Notes: generated by a model from the sequence alone, not told the origin. Counted from the first letter of the stretch, positions 25,635-35,418 are shown. The stretch is 64,000 bases of DNA from Pseudomonas sp. PDM04 (GCF_014851765.1 NZ_JACVAI010000005.1:62001-126000); one strand, 5' to 3'. Numbers and translations: made by a program.

Positions 25635-26627
25635 TTACAGAAAATCCTTGTAGGCAAACAACGCGGGTGCGCCACCGGTGTGCAGGAAAATGATCGGCCC
25701 AGCCTCGAAACGCTGACGGCCGATGCCGTCGAGCAAACCGGCCATGGCCTTGCCAGTGTAGACCGGGTCCAGCAGCAGGCCTTCCTGGCTCGCCAGCAGT
25801 TTGACCGCTGCCAGGGTCCCGGCATTCGGCTCGCCGTAGCGCGGGGCGAAGTACTCGTCCCACAGCTCGACCTTGAAAGCTGACGGCAGGTTCACTTCAA
25901 GCAGCGCTGCGGTCCGTTCGGCCAGGCCCTGGACTTTCGGGCGCTGATCTTCATCGCTGCGCGACACGGTCACGCCAATCACCGGCAGGTCCGGCAGGGC
26001 TTCGCTCAGTGCCAGTGCCAGGCCACTGTGGGTGCCGGCGCTGCCCGAGGCCAGGACCACGGCCGCGAACGCCAGGCCGGTATCCTTGATCTGTTCGGCC
26101 AGTTCCAGGCCGGCCCGTACGTAACCCAGGGCACCCAGCGCATTGGAGCCGCCGATCGGCACCAGGTACGGCTTCTTGCCGGTGCTGCGCAGGCGCGCTG
26201 CGAGTGCCTGCAGCTGTTCGTCGGCGTTGTCCAGGTTCTCCACCAATTCGACCCTGGCGTCGAACAGGTCCAGTAGCAGTCGATTGCCATTGCCGACGTA
26301 GTTGCTGTCGTCGGTGCCGAGGGGATTCTCCAGCAGGGCGACGCAACCCAGGCCAAGCCGGGCCGCGAGGGCGGCGGTCTGGCGCACGTGGTTGGATTGC
26401 AGCGCGCCAGCGGTGATCAACGTGTCCGCACCCTGGGCCAGGGCATCGGCACCCAGGTATTCGAGCTTGCGCAGCTTGTTGCCACCCATTGCCAACGGCG
26501 TCAGGTCATCGCGTTTTACGTAAACGTCGCGGCCCAGCCAGCTCGACAGGCGCTCGAGTTTTTCCAGCGGGGTCGGGTGGCTGAGCAAGTCGAGGCGGTC
26601 GAAACGGGCAAGCTGATGTTTGATCAT
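25635..26627 (-). CDS. dcyD: D-cysteine desulfhydrase DcyD
   Basis: This 330-residue PLP enzyme of the ACC-deaminase/D-cysteine desulfhydrase group splits D-cysteine to pyruvate, ammonia and sulfide. Lysine 51 in [11 protein letters not shown] is the expected cofactor-binding residue, and [12 protein letters not shown] near residue 75 is the substrate-contacting serine loop. Being next to cystine transport genes favours DcyD over ACC deaminase. It diverges from epsC, so sulfide release and acceptor synthesis for cysteine lie back to back. Confidence 0.93.
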   Translation of the reverse strand: MIKHQLARFDRLDLLSHPTPLEKLERLSSWLGRDVYVKRDDLTPLAMGGNKLRKLEYLGADALAQGADTLITAGALQSNHVRQTAALAARLGLGCVALLENPLGTDDSNYVGNGNRLLLDLFDARVELVENLDNADEQLQALAARLRSTGKKPYLVPIGGSNALGALGYVRAGLELAEQIKDTGLAFAAVVLASGSAGTHSGLALALSEALPDLPVIGVTVSRSDEDQRPKVQGLAERTAALLEVNLPSAFKVELWDEYFAPRYGEPNAGTLAAVKLLASQEGLLLDPVYTGKAMAGLLDGIGRQRFEAGPIIFLHTGGAPALFAYKDFL

Positions 26628-26840
26628 GGGTCCTCTGGCGGTTGCATGTCGGACTGACAGTCGGGGGGCTGAGTGTCGGGACTATAAGCACGGCTATCAG
26701 GGTGGGCAACCGCCAATCACTTATAGCCAAAAGTACTGAGCACAGCACAATCGGTTCTTAATTCGGCTTCCGACGCTTGCCGTAAAGTAATCGCCGTCAG
26801 CGCGGCCAGACAGTCCGGCCGCCCGTGTGGAGTTTTTACC

Positions 26841-27767
26841 GTGAGCGAGCGTTCCAGCCATTGGCAATTGCAGACCATCGTCAGCCAGCTGCGCACCGCG
26901 CGTGACCAGTGGCGTACGCAAAACGGCCGCGCCAGCGGCGAGCAGGGCGGTCGTGAGCTGCCCTCGAGAGCGGCCATGGCGGAAATTCTCGAAGCGTTGT
27001 GCGGGGCGTTGTTTCCGATGCGCCTGGGGCCCGTGGACCTGCGTGAAGAGAGCGAAGACTTCTACGTCGGCCACACCCTGGACGTTGCGCTGAACGCATT
27101 GTTGGGCCAGGCACGACTGGAGCTGCGCTACGTCGCCCGTCACAACGCCGAGGCCGACTCCGAGGTCGAGGCCAGGACCATTGCGATCATCCAGGCGTTC
27201 GCCCTCGCCCTGCCAGGGTTGCGCAGCCTGCTGGATACCGACGTGCTGGCGGCCTATCACGGCGACCCGGCGGCCCGCAGCGTCGATGAAGTGTTGTTGT
27301 GCTACCCGGGAATCCTGGCGGTGATCCACCATCGCCTCGCCCATCATCTTTACCGTGCCGGGCTGCCCTTGCTCGCGCGGATCAGCGCGGAAATCGCCCA
27401 TTCGGCGACGGGCATCGACATCCATCCCGGCGCGCAGATCGGCCGCAGTTTCTTCATCGACCACGGCACCGGCGTGGTGATTGGCGAAACGGCGATCATC
27501 GGCGAGCGCGTGCGCATTTATCAGGCCGTCACCCTGGGGGCCAAGCGCTTCCCGGCGGATGAAGACGGGCAGTTGCAGAAGGGCCATCCACGGCACCCGA
27601 TCGTCGAAGACGACGTGGTGATCTATGCCGGTGCGACCATCCTGGGGCGGATCACCATCGGCAAGGGCTCGACCATCGGCGGCAACGTCTGGCTGACCCG
27701 CAGCGTGCCGGCGGGGTCGAACCTGACGCAGGCCAATCTGCAACATGATGACGGGACGCAGAAGTAG
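26841..27767 (+). CDS. epsC: Serine O-acetyltransferase EpsC (CysE type)
   Basis: This 308-residue enzyme makes O-acetylserine, the acceptor of sulfide in cysteine synthesis. The C-terminal half is a left-handed beta helix of hexapeptide repeats (GIDIHPGAQIG, FFIDHGTGVVIGETA, ATILGRITIGKGSTIGGN), and the His in IDHGTG is the catalytic base of the family. The N-terminal helical part is longer than in E. coli CysE (273 residues). The GTG start at 26841 has GGAG 9 bases upstream. It diverges from dcyD with about 213 bases between. Confidence 0.92.
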   Translation: MSERSSHWQLQTIVSQLRTARDQWRTQNGRASGEQGGRELPSRAAMAEILEALCGALFPMRLGPVDLREESEDFYVGHTLDVALNALLGQARLELRYVARHNAEADSEVEARTIAIIQAFALALPGLRSLLDTDVLAAYHGDPAARSVDEVLLCYPGILAVIHHRLAHHLYRAGLPLLARISAEIAHSATGIDIHPGAQIGRSFFIDHGTGVVIGETAIIGERVRIYQAVTLGAKRFPADEDGQLQKGHPRHPIVEDDVVIYAGATILGRITIGKGSTIGGNVWLTRSVPAGSNLTQANLQHDDGTQK

Positions 27768-27799
27768 TTTCGGCGTCTGCGCTGCCCGAGCCGACCCCC

Positions 27800-27865
27800 A
27801 TCGCGAGCAGGCTCGCTCCCACCTGGGCTTCGGGAATTCTCTGTGGGAGCGAGCCTGCTCGCGAA
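27800..27865. repeat. REP inverted pair
   Basis: The units at 27800-27822 and 27843-27865 are inverted copies with core GCGAGCAGGCTCGCTCCCAC, about 30 bases after epsC. Confidence 0.95.
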
Positions 27866-28010
27866 TGGATTTCAAGCTAATGCCGGATAGGGGCATTCAG
27901 CTGATTGGCGACGGAACGATCTCCTGCATCGCGCCTCCTACCCTTCCTTGAGCTAGCGTAACCACAGGACCGTCGAGCCCGTGGATTAGTCCTTAGCACC
28001 CTATTCATGT

Positions 28011-28036
28011 TTAACTTGAACGCTCATTCAAGTTAA
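28011..28036. promoter_or_regulatory. Perfect palindrome upstream of betT, probable BetI operator
   Basis: TTAACTTGAA and TTCAAGTTAA are perfect 10-base arms around a 6-base centre (CGCTCA). The site is 94 bases upstream of the betT start. BetI, the choline-sensing TetR-type repressor, controls betIBA and betT in Pseudomonas and binds sites with TTGAA/TTCAA-type arms, so it is the likely ligand. The regulator gene is not in the window. Confidence 0.7.
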
Positions 28037-28129
28037 ACCGCCGGTTTGCTGCCCGCTCACAACAGGAGGCTTGCCCTTGCCGAGTCCGTTATTGATTGCC
28101 CCGTTTCACCGCCCAAGGGCACACCGCTC

Positions 28130-30124
28130 ATGAGTGTGCCGTCCACCACCGCCAACGATCCGGTGCGCATGAACCCGCCGGTGTTCTACTTCGCAGCGAC
28201 CTTCATCCTGCTCTTCGGCATGGTCGTCATTACCCTGCCGGAACAGGCTGGCGCCTGGCTTCTTCAAGCGCAAAACTGGGCGGCCAACACGGTCGGCTGG
28301 TATTACCTGCTCGCGATGACCCTGTATCTGGTCTTCGTGGTGGTCACCGCCTTGTCCGGCTACGGCAAGATCAAGCTCGGTGCCGACCACGACGAACCCG
28401 AATTCAGTTACCTGTCCTGGGCCGGCATGTTGTTCGCCGCCGGGATCAGCATCACGCTGTTCTTCTTTTGCGTCTCCGAGCCGTTGACTCACCTGGCGCA
28501 ACCGCCCCAAGGCGAGGCCGGGACGGCGGACGCGGCGCGTCAGGCGATGCAGATTCTGTTTCTGCACTGGGGCCTGCATGGCTGGGGGGTGTTCGCTTTT
28601 GTCGGCATGGCGCTGGCCTATTTCGCCTACCGCCACAACCTGCCGCTGGCCCTGCGCTCGGCGCTGTATCCGTTGATCGGCAAACGCATCAACGGCCCCA
28701 TCGGTTACGCCGTGGACGGCTTTGGCATTATCGCCACGGTGTTCGGCCTCGGCGCCGACATGGGCTTTGGCGTGTTGCACCTGAACTCGGGGCTCGACTA
28801 CCTGTTCGGCGTCGCCCACACCCAGTGGATTCAGGTGGGCCTGATCACCTTGATGATGGGCGCGGCGATCATCGTCGCCGTGTCCGGCGTCGACAAGGGC
28901 GTGCGGGTGATGTCCGACATCAACATGCTGCTGGCCTGCGCGCTGCTGCTGTTCGTGTTGTTCGCCGGCCCCACGCAGCACCTGCTCAACACCCTGATCC
29001 AGAACATCGGCGACTACCTTGGCGCGCTGCCGGTGAAGAGTTTCGACCTCTACGCCTACGACAAACCCAGCGACTGGCTGGGTGGCTGGACCGTGTTCTA
29101 TTGGGCCTGGTGGATTGCCTGGTCGCCGTTCGTGGGGTTGTTCATTGCGCGGATTTCCCGGGGGCGGACCATTCGCGAATTCGTCTTCGGCGTGCTGCTC
29201 ATTCCGCTGGGTTTCACCCTGGCGTGGATGTCGATCTTCGGCAACAGTGCCATCGACCAGGTGCTCAACCACGGCATGTCGGCGCTAGGCGTTTCGGCCA
29301 TCGACAACCCGTCGATGACCCTGTACCTGCTGCTGGAAACCTACCCGTGGAGCAAAACGGTGATCGCGGTCACGGTGTTCATCAGCTTCGTGTTTTTCGT
29401 CACTTCGGCGGATTCCGGCACCGTGGTGCTGTCGACGCTGTCCGCCAGGGGCGGCACCCCGGACGAAGACGGGCCGAAGTGGCTGCGGGTGTTCTGGGGT
29501 GCGATGACCGCGCTGGTGACCAGTGCGCTGTTGTTCTCCGGCAGCATCGATGCACTGAAGTCGGCGGTGGTGCTGACGTCGTTGCCGTTCTCGATGATCT
29601 TGCTGCTGATGATGTGGGGGCTGCACAAGGCGTTCTATCTGGAGTCGCAGAAGCAGATCGCGCAATTGCATTCCCTGGCGCCGGTGTCCGGTGCGCGACG
29701 TGGCGGCTGGCGGCAGCGTTTGAGCCAGGCGGTGCATTTCCCGTCGCGGGACGAGGTTTACCGTTTCATGGAAAGCACCGTGCGTCCGGCCATCGAAGAG
29801 GTCACGGCAGTGTTCGTCGAGAAGGGGCTGAACGTGGTCACGGTGCCGGACCCGGCCCATGACAGCGTCAGCCTGGAGATCGGCCACGGCGAGCAGCACC
29901 CGTTCATCTACCAGGTGCAGATGCGCGGGTATTTCACCCCGTCGTTCGCCCGTGGCGGCATGGGCTCCAAGCAGCTCAACAACCGGCGTTACTACCGGGC
30001 CGAGGTGCATCTGAGCGAAGGCAGCCAGGACTACGACCTGGTGGGGTACACCCGGGAGCAGGTGATCAACGACATCCTCGACCAGTACGAGCGGCACATG
30101 CAGTTCCTGCACCTGGTGCGCTGA
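28130..30124 (+). CDS. betT: BCCT-family choline transporter BetT
   Basis: This 664-residue inner-membrane transporter is started at MSVPSTTAND; the open frame reaches further upstream across the palindrome but lacks a start with a ribosome site. It has about twelve hydrophobic segments and the BCCT signature region WTVFYWAWWIAWSPFVGLF near residue 320. A C-terminal cytoplasmic domain of about 150 residues follows, typical of BetT, and senses osmotic state in the family. It imports choline, precursor of glycine betaine. The BetI-like palindrome upstream supports the substrate. Confidence 0.92.
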   Translation: MSVPSTTANDPVRMNPPVFYFAATFILLFGMVVITLPEQAGAWLLQAQNWAANTVGWYYLLAMTLYLVFVVVTALSGYGKIKLGADHDEPEFSYLSWAGMLFAAGISITLFFFCVSEPLTHLAQPPQGEAGTADAARQAMQILFLHWGLHGWGVFAFVGMALAYFAYRHNLPLALRSALYPLIGKRINGPIGYAVDGFGIIATVFGLGADMGFGVLHLNSGLDYLFGVAHTQWIQVGLITLMMGAAIIVAVSGVDKGVRVMSDINMLLACALLLFVLFAGPTQHLLNTLIQNIGDYLGALPVKSFDLYAYDKPSDWLGGWTVFYWAWWIAWSPFVGLFIARISRGRTIREFVFGVLLIPLGFTLAWMSIFGNSAIDQVLNHGMSALGVSAIDNPSMTLYLLLETYPWSKTVIAVTVFISFVFFVTSADSGTVVLSTLSARGGTPDEDGPKWLRVFWGAMTALVTSALLFSGSIDALKSAVVLTSLPFSMILLLMMWGLHKAFYLESQKQIAQLHSLAPVSGARRGGWRQRLSQAVHFPSRDEVYRFMESTVRPAIEEVTAVFVEKGLNVVTVPDPAHDSVSLEIGHGEQHPFIYQVQMRGYFTPSFARGGMGSKQLNNRRYYRAEVHLSEGSQDYDLVGYTREQVINDILDQYERHMQFLHLVR

Positions 30125-30139
30125 CCGGCAGTGGGCCTT

Positions 30140-30400
30140 TCAGGTCTGCGCGGTCAACACCATGAACAGCACCAGCGCCGCCACCGGCACGCCGAACACG
30201 ATACTGCCGACCATCATTTCCGTGGTCACCGACTGGCCGGCAGTGACCACGCCAATGGCGCCGTTGATCATCGTCAGCGCCAGCCACAGGACGATGAAGC
30301 TGTAGGTCAGCGTCTGGCGGCTGAAGCCGATCTTCTCGCCGATGAACAGCATCAGCGCCAGAAGGGCCAGGCCGAAGGTGATGATGATGGTGGTGTGCAT
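30140..30400 (-). CDS. Small membrane protein of unknown function
   Basis: This 86-residue protein, begun at MHTTIIITFG, is almost entirely hydrophobic with three predicted membrane helices (about residues 3-20, 32-52 and 62-84). The short polar loop after helix 1 contains GEKIGFSRQ. I recognise no family beyond conserved small Pseudomonas membrane proteins. The frame is open upstream into the REP element, but that part has no start with a ribosome site. It converges on betT with only 15 bases between stops. Confidence 0.7.
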   Translation of the reverse strand: MHTTIIITFGLALLALMLFIGEKIGFSRQTLTYSFIVLWLALTMINGAIGVVTAGQSVTTEMMVGSIVFGVPVAALVLFMVLTAQT

Positions 30401-30441
30401 GATGGGTTGCCTGCCGCATGTGGGGTGTCCGCGCGGCCCCT

Positions 30442-30512
30442 GTCGCGAGCAGGCTCGCTCCCACAAGGGATTTCCTGAAAAGGTTTCTGTGGGAGCGAGC
30501 CTGCTCGCGATG
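30442..30512. repeat. REP inverted pair
   Basis: Two inverted REP units (30442-30466 and 30488-30510), core GCGAGCAGGCTCGCTCCCAC, lie between two minus-strand genes. Confidence 0.95.
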
Positions 30513-30541
30513 GGGTCAACTCGGTCTCCGATTGAGCTTAG

Positions 30542-31282
30542 TCAAACCAGACCACCATTGGCGCGCAGGATCTGCCCGTTGACCCAGGCCGAGTCCGGCC
30601 CCACCAGGAACGACACCACCCGCGCGATGTCTTCCGGCTGTCCCAGGCGTTCCAGCGGCGCCATCTTCGCGAAGTTCTGGATCTGCTCCTCACTCTTGCC
30701 GTGCAGGAACAGGTCGGTCGCCACCGGACCCGGGGCGACCGCGTTGACCGTGATCTGGCGGCCGCGCATCTCCTTGGCGAACACCTGGGTCAGGGACTCC
30801 ACCGCCGCCTTGCTGGCAATGTACACCGCGTAGCCGGGCAGGTTCAGGCCCACTGTGCTGCTGGAAAAATTGACGATTCGTCCACCGTCGTTCAGCCGCG
30901 TGGCCGCTTCGCGCAGGGTGTTGAAGGTGCCGCGGGCGTGGATGTTGAAGGTCTGGTCGAACAGTTCGTCGCTGTGTTGCGCCAGCGGCATGACCTTGAG
31001 AATGCCGGCGTTGTTGATCAGCACGTCGACCTTGCCCAGTTGCGCTTCGGTTTCGTCGAACAGCCGGCGCACGTCGTCGGCGTTGGCCACGTCAGCCTTG
31101 ATCGCTATGGCGCGATGCCCGGCCTGGCGCAATTCCACCACCTGCTTCGATGCTTCGGTGGCGCTGCTGGCGTAGTTGATGGCGACGGCGAAACCTTCGC
31201 TGGCCAGCTGTTTGGCAATCACCGCGCCAATGCCGCGGGAGGCACCGGTCACGATGGCAACTTTAGAGGTCTGAGTGGTCAT
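30542..31282 (-). CDS. SDR-family NAD(P)-dependent oxidoreductase
   Basis: This 246-residue short-chain dehydrogenase has the cofactor loop TGASRGIG at residues 12-19, NNAG near residue 90, the catalytic serine in NFSSSTVG and the YIASK pair (Tyr and Lys). It ends with GQILRANGGLV. The classical SDR length and fold place it as a cytoplasmic carbonyl or alcohol oxidoreductase; the substrate is unknown. It diverges from a LysR gene, the common arrangement of a regulator and its target. Confidence 0.92.
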   Translation of the reverse strand: MTTQTSKVAIVTGASRGIGAVIAKQLASEGFAVAINYASSATEASKQVVELRQAGHRAIAIKADVANADDVRRLFDETEAQLGKVDVLINNAGILKVMPLAQHSDELFDQTFNIHARGTFNTLREAATRLNDGGRIVNFSSSTVGLNLPGYAVYIASKAAVESLTQVFAKEMRGRQITVNAVAPGPVATDLFLHGKSEEQIQNFAKMAPLERLGQPEDIARVVSFLVGPDSAWVNGQILRANGGLV

Positions 31283-31403
31283 GACAGTATTCCTGTGAAG
31301 GTTGGGGTGGAGCCAGATTCACATGTTTACTCTGGTCGATAAATGCACGAGAGTTGCCTTGACTGTTCAATAATCGCCAACAATCGACAGCCGGGAGCGC
31401 AGC

Positions 31404-32294
31404 GTGGATCAAGTCAAAGCGATGAGGGTGTTCGTGCGTGTCTATGAACGCAGCAGCTTCACCCTGGCCGCCGAAGACCTGAATCTGCCGCGCGCCACCC
31501 TGACCCACACGCTCAATCGGTTCGAGGCCTGGCTCGGCACTCGATTGATGGAGCGTAGTACGCGCAAAGTCCGCCCGACGCTGGACGGCGAGGCGTACTA
31601 CTTGCGCTGTGTGCAGTTGCTGGCGGAGCTCGAAGAAGCCGAACTGGCTTTCCGTGGCTGCGCACCGAAGGGTCGATTGCGCGTCGACCTGCACGGCACC
31701 CTGGCGAAAAATTTCGTGATCCCCGCGCTGCCGCAGTTCATGGAGCGCTACCCGCAGATCGAACTGTCGATCAGCGAATCCGACCGTTTTGTCGACCTGA
31801 TCGCCGAAGGTGTCGACTGTGTGCTGCGCGCCGGCACGCTGAGCGACTCGGCATTGATCGGCAAGCGCGTGGCCAGCCTGCGCCAGATCACCTGTGCCAG
31901 CCCATCGTACCTGCGCAAGTACGGCGAACCGAAAACCCTCGGTGACCTCAAGCATCACCGGGCGGTGAACTACGTCTCGCGCACGACCGCCAAACTGTTT
32001 CCGTTCGAATTCATGGTCGATGGCGAGCTCAAGGAAATACCCATCGACAGCGCGATTTCGGTGTTCGGTGCCGAGATCTACGCCGCATCGGCCATTGCCG
32101 GGCTGGGATTGATCCAGTGCCCGCAATACCGGATGGAGACCCAGATCGCCCAGGGCCTGATCCAGGAAGTCCTGCCTGACAACCCGCCGCCGCCCATGCC
32201 GGTTTCCGTGTTGTACCCGCACAACCGCCACCTGTCGCCACGGGTCCGTGTGTTTGTGGACTGGTTGGGGGAGGTATTTGCGGGGGCGCAGTGA
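31404..32294 (+). CDS. LysR-family transcriptional regulator
   Basis: This 296-residue regulator has the N-terminal helix-turn-helix MDQVKAMRVFVRVYERSSFT with LAAEDLNLPRATLTHTLNRF, then a two-lobed effector domain. It is of the large CrgA/DsdC-like branch that often controls an adjacent divergent oxidoreductase. The SDR gene 121 bases away on the other strand is the probable target. The start is GTG at 31404. Confidence 0.92.
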   Translation: MDQVKAMRVFVRVYERSSFTLAAEDLNLPRATLTHTLNRFEAWLGTRLMERSTRKVRPTLDGEAYYLRCVQLLAELEEAELAFRGCAPKGRLRVDLHGTLAKNFVIPALPQFMERYPQIELSISESDRFVDLIAEGVDCVLRAGTLSDSALIGKRVASLRQITCASPSYLRKYGEPKTLGDLKHHRAVNYVSRTTAKLFPFEFMVDGELKEIPIDSAISVFGAEIYAASAIAGLGLIQCPQYRMETQIAQGLIQEVLPDNPPPPMPVSVLYPHNRHLSPRVRVFVDWLGEVFAGAQ

Positions 32295-32313
32295 GATCGA
32301 AAGGTGAAATGTG

Positions 32314-32325
32314 TGAAACGTTTCA
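32314..32325. promoter_or_regulatory. Cra/LacI-type palindrome upstream of mgrA
   Basis: TGAAACGTTTCA is a perfect 12-base palindrome with the central CG step of LacI-family operators. It differs by one base from TTAAACGTTTCA, the reported Cra (FruR) operator of P. putida. It lies 103 bases before the aldo/keto reductase start. Cra control is inference. Confidence 0.5.
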
Positions 32326-32427
32326 GCTAATCATCCAGTCAGAGGTTTTTTGGCGTTTGTCTGGGCGTATGCTCGGTGACTTGCCATGCAGTCGATGCCA
32401 ACTTCAAGACAGACAAGAGAGGATTCG

Positions 32428-33465
32428 ATGACTTACACCGCTGCCGAAAACCGCTACGACTCCATCCCCTACCGCCGCGTCGGTCGCAGCGGCCTGGTGT
32501 TGCCGGCGTTGTCCCTGGGCCTGTGGCACAACTTCGGTGACAGCACGCCGATCGACACCCAGCGCGCCCTGCTGCGCACGGCGTTCGATCTGGGGATCAA
32601 CCATTTCGACCTGGCCAACAACTATGGCCCGCCGTATGGCAGCGCCGAGATCAATTTCGGGCGTCTGCTGCGTGAAGACTTCAAGCACTACCGCGACGAG
32701 CTGATCATCTCCAGCAAGGCCGGCTGGGACATGTGGCCCGGCCCTTACGGTCAGGGCGGCGGCTCGCGCAAGTATGTATTGGCGAGCCTCGACCAGAGCC
32801 TGCAACGCCTGGGCCTGGACTACGTGGATATTTTCTACTCGCACCGCTTCGACCCGGACACGCCGCTGGAAGAAACCGCCAGCGCCCTGGCCACGGCGGT
32901 GCAGCAGGGCAAGGCCTTGTACATCGGTATCTCGTCGTATTCCGGGGTCAAAACCCGTGAGATGGCGGCATTGTTGAACGAGTGGAAAGTGCCGCTGCTG
33001 ATTCATCAGCCCGCGTACAACCTGCTCAATCGCTGGGTGGAAAAAGACCTGCTGGACGTCACCGAGGAACTGGGTGCCGGGGTGATTGCCTTCACGCCGC
33101 TGGCTCAAGGGTTGCTGACCGACAAGTACCTGAACGGGGTGCCGGCGGATGCGCGGGTCAATCGTCCCGGCGGTGGTTCATTGCAGGCCTCGCACTTGTC
33201 CGAAGCCAACATCGCTCACGTTCGGGCGCTGAACGAGATCGCCCAGCGTCGCGGCCAGAGCCTGGCGCAACTGGCCCTGGCCTGGACCCTGCGCGATCCG
33301 CGCGTGACCTCGGCGCTGATCGGTGCGAGCCGGCCGGAACAGATCATCGAGAACGTCGGGGCGTTGAAGAACTTGAGTTTCAGCGCGGAGGAACTGGCGG
33401 AGATCGACCGGTTCGCCCAGGAGGGTGGGATCAATCTCTGGGAGAAGCCTTCGACGGCGGAGTAA
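32428..33465 (+). CDS. mgrA: L-glyceraldehyde 3-phosphate reductase (YghZ/MgrA-type aldo/keto reductase)
   Basis: This 345-residue enzyme is started at MTYTAAENRY after AGAGGA. It is very close in pattern to E. coli YghZ, for example LPALSLGLWHNFG, HFDLANNYGPP, DMWPGPYG, DIFYSHR and LLIHQPAYNLLNRWV. The AKR tetrad (Asp and Tyr in HFDLANNYG, Lys in SSKAGWD, His in YSHR) is intact. YghZ detoxifies L-glyceraldehyde 3-phosphate and methylglyoxal with NADPH. A Cra-like palindrome upstream would tie it to sugar-phosphate levels. Confidence 0.93.
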   Translation: MTYTAAENRYDSIPYRRVGRSGLVLPALSLGLWHNFGDSTPIDTQRALLRTAFDLGINHFDLANNYGPPYGSAEINFGRLLREDFKHYRDELIISSKAGWDMWPGPYGQGGGSRKYVLASLDQSLQRLGLDYVDIFYSHRFDPDTPLEETASALATAVQQGKALYIGISSYSGVKTREMAALLNEWKVPLLIHQPAYNLLNRWVEKDLLDVTEELGAGVIAFTPLAQGLLTDKYLNGVPADARVNRPGGGSLQASHLSEANIAHVRALNEIAQRRGQSLAQLALAWTLRDPRVTSALIGASRPEQIIENVGALKNLSFSAEELAEIDRFAQEGGINLWEKPSTAE

Positions 33466-33498
33466 GGGCCTGGCCCGGGATTAGTGAATGTCTGTACC

Positions 33499-33576
33499 GG
33501 CCCCTTCACGGGCAAGCCCGCTCCCACACCTGGAGTGCATTGCTCCTGTGGAAGCGGGCTTGCCCGCGAAGGGGCC
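33499..33576. repeat. REP inverted pair of the GGGCAAGCCCG variant
   Basis: Two inverted units (33499-33530 and 33547-33576) with centre GGGCAAGCCCGC or its complement, flanked by GGCCCCTTC / GAAGGGGCC. It lies between the convergent mgrA and tauD genes. Confidence 0.9.
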
Positions 33577-33602
33577 AGCCCCGCCAGCGAAGTCATCCGG
33601 GT

Positions 33603-34445
33603 TCACCTGAAGAACGGCACATCCCCCAACACCGTCGCCCGCTGCATCACCCGCCGCGCCGGACGGTAGTCATCCACCGCGTAATGCTGGGTCACGCGGT
33701 TATCCCAGAACGCAATGTCGTCCTGCTGCCAGCGCCAGCGAATGGTGAATTCCGGGCGGGTGGCGTGGGCGAACAGGAACTTCAGAATCGTCTCGCTTTC
33801 AGTGTCCGACAGCTCATTGATCCTCGCGGTGAAACCCTCGCTGACGAACAGCGAGCGACGTCCGCTGACCGGGTGGGTGCGAATCACCGGGTGCGACAGC
33901 GGTGGGTTCTTGCGCCGTGTTTCTTCCCACTGCGCCAGGGCCTGCGGCGTATTGCCATAACGCTCCAGCGGAAACGAACGGGTGAAATCGTGGGTGGCCG
34001 TCAGCCCTTCCAGCAGGCTTTTCATCGGTGCGGACAGTGCTTCGTAGGCCGCAATGCCACTGGCCCACAACGTGTCGCCGCCGAACTCCGGCAGCAGTTT
34101 GGCACTCAGCACCGCCCCCATCGCCGGGGTCGGCAGGAACGTCACGTCGGTGTGCCAGATCGCATTGTCGCGCACGTCGGTGACGGCGGTGTCGAGGATC
34201 AGCACTTCCGGCTGTTCCGGCACGTTGGGGTAGATCGGGTGGATGTGCAGGTCGCCGAAGTTGGCTGCAAAACGCGCTTGCTGTTGCGGGGTGATCGGCT
34301 GATTGCGGAAGAACAGCACCTGGTATTTCAACAGCGCCTGTTCGATGGCATTGCGCTGGGCCACGGACAGCGGCTGGCTAATGTCGATGCCGCTGATTTG
34401 TGCGCCGAGGGCGGCGCTTAAAGGGGTGATGTTCAGGCTGCTCAT
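33603..34445 (-). CDS. tauD: Taurine dioxygenase TauD
   Basis: This 280-residue Fe(II)/2-oxoglutarate dioxygenase releases sulfite from taurine. The iron ligands are His98 and Asp100 in WHTDVTF and His254 in [10 protein letters not shown]; the arginine in RPARRVMQR after it binds 2-oxoglutarate in the family. Length matches TauD (283 residues in E. coli). It is last in tauABCD but separated from tauC by a perfect REP hairpin. Confidence 0.95.
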   Translation of the reverse strand: MSSLNITPLSAALGAQISGIDISQPLSVAQRNAIEQALLKYQVLFFRNQPITPQQQARFAANFGDLHIHPIYPNVPEQPEVLILDTAVTDVRDNAIWHTDVTFLPTPAMGAVLSAKLLPEFGGDTLWASGIAAYEALSAPMKSLLEGLTATHDFTRSFPLERYGNTPQALAQWEETRRKNPPLSHPVIRTHPVSGRRSLFVSEGFTARINELSDTESETILKFLFAHATRPEFTIRWRWQQDDIAFWDNRVTQHYAVDDYRPARRVMQRATVLGDVPFFR

Positions 34446-34483
34446 GGTGGTTCTCTTCGAATTCGGGGTGTGCCGCGTTTTTT

Positions 34484-34573
34484 TGTGGGAGCGGGCTTGC
34501 TCGCGAATGCGTCGTGTCAGTCAACGCAGATGTTGAATGTAAAACCGCATTCGCGAGCAAGCCCGCTCCCACA
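34484..34573. repeat. REP inverted pair (perfect 28-base arms) between tauC and tauD
   Basis: The arms 34484-34511 and 34546-34573 are exact inverted copies, centre GCGGGCTTGCTCGCG, with a 34-base spacer. The element lies inside the tau operon. Confidence 0.95.
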
Positions 34574-34584
34574 GAGGTCAGTGT

Positions 34585-35418
34585 TCAATGCGCTTGGCCG
34601 TGCCACGGCACCAGCTTGCGTTGCAGGGCGCGCAGGCCCATCTCCAGGGCGAAGGCGATCAGCGCAATCACCAGAATCCCCAGCACCACCACATCGGTGA
34701 CCAGGAACTGCGCGGCCGACTGCACCATGAAGCCCAGGCCGCTGGTGGCGGCGATCAATTCGGCGGCGACCAGTGTCGACCAGCCCACACCCAGGCCAAT
34801 GCGCACACCGGTCAGGATGTCCGGCAGGGCACCGGGCAGGATCACATGGCGAATCAGTTGCGCCCGAGTTGCCCCCAGGGACTGGGCCGCGCGCAGTTTT
34901 GCCGGGTCCACCGTGCGTACACCGGTGGCCGTGGCGATGGCAATCGGTGCGAAAATCGCCAGGTAGATCAGCAACACTTTCGACAGCTCACCGATGCCGC
35001 ACCAGATCACGATCAGCGGCAAGTAGGCCAGTGGCGGAATCGGTCGATAGAACTCGATCAGCGGGTCGAGAATGCCGCGTGCAATACGGTTGGCACCTAT
35101 CGCGATACCGACCGGCACGGCCGTCAGCACCGCAAAGAACAGGCCCAGGCCGATCCGCCCGAGACTCGCGCCCAGGTGCTGCCACAGGGTGGAATCCATG
35201 TAGCCCGAGGTCGCCAGCAACCAGCCCTTTTGCAGCACGGCGGCCGGTGGCGGCAGAAACAGCGGCTCGATCAACCCGGTGGCGGTGACGGCCCACCACA
35301 GGGCAAGCAGTGCGACCAGTGTCAGGGCGCTGATCCAGCGGGTGCTCAAGCGACGGCGCAGCGGCGCGACCGACGAGCCGGGTTTGACCGCGACGGCGGG
35401 AATCTCATAGCTGCTCAT
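34585..35418 (-). CDS. tauC: Taurine ABC transporter permease TauC
   Basis: This 277-residue permease of the SsuC/TauC/NrtB group has about six membrane segments and the EAA loop [24 protein letters not shown] near residue 175. It overlaps tauB by 4 bases (ATGA). The proline-rich N-terminal cytoplasmic lead (residues 1-30) is typical of TauC. Confidence 0.94.
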   Translation of the reverse strand: MSSYEIPAVAVKPGSSVAPLRRRLSTRWISALTLVALLALWWAVTATGLIEPLFLPPPAAVLQKGWLLATSGYMDSTLWQHLGASLGRIGLGLFFAVLTAVPVGIAIGANRIARGILDPLIEFYRPIPPLAYLPLIVIWCGIGELSKVLLIYLAIFAPIAIATATGVRTVDPAKLRAAQSLGATRAQLIRHVILPGALPDILTGVRIGLGVGWSTLVAAELIAATSGLGFMVQSAAQFLVTDVVVLGILVIALIAFALEMGLRALQRKLVPWHGQAH

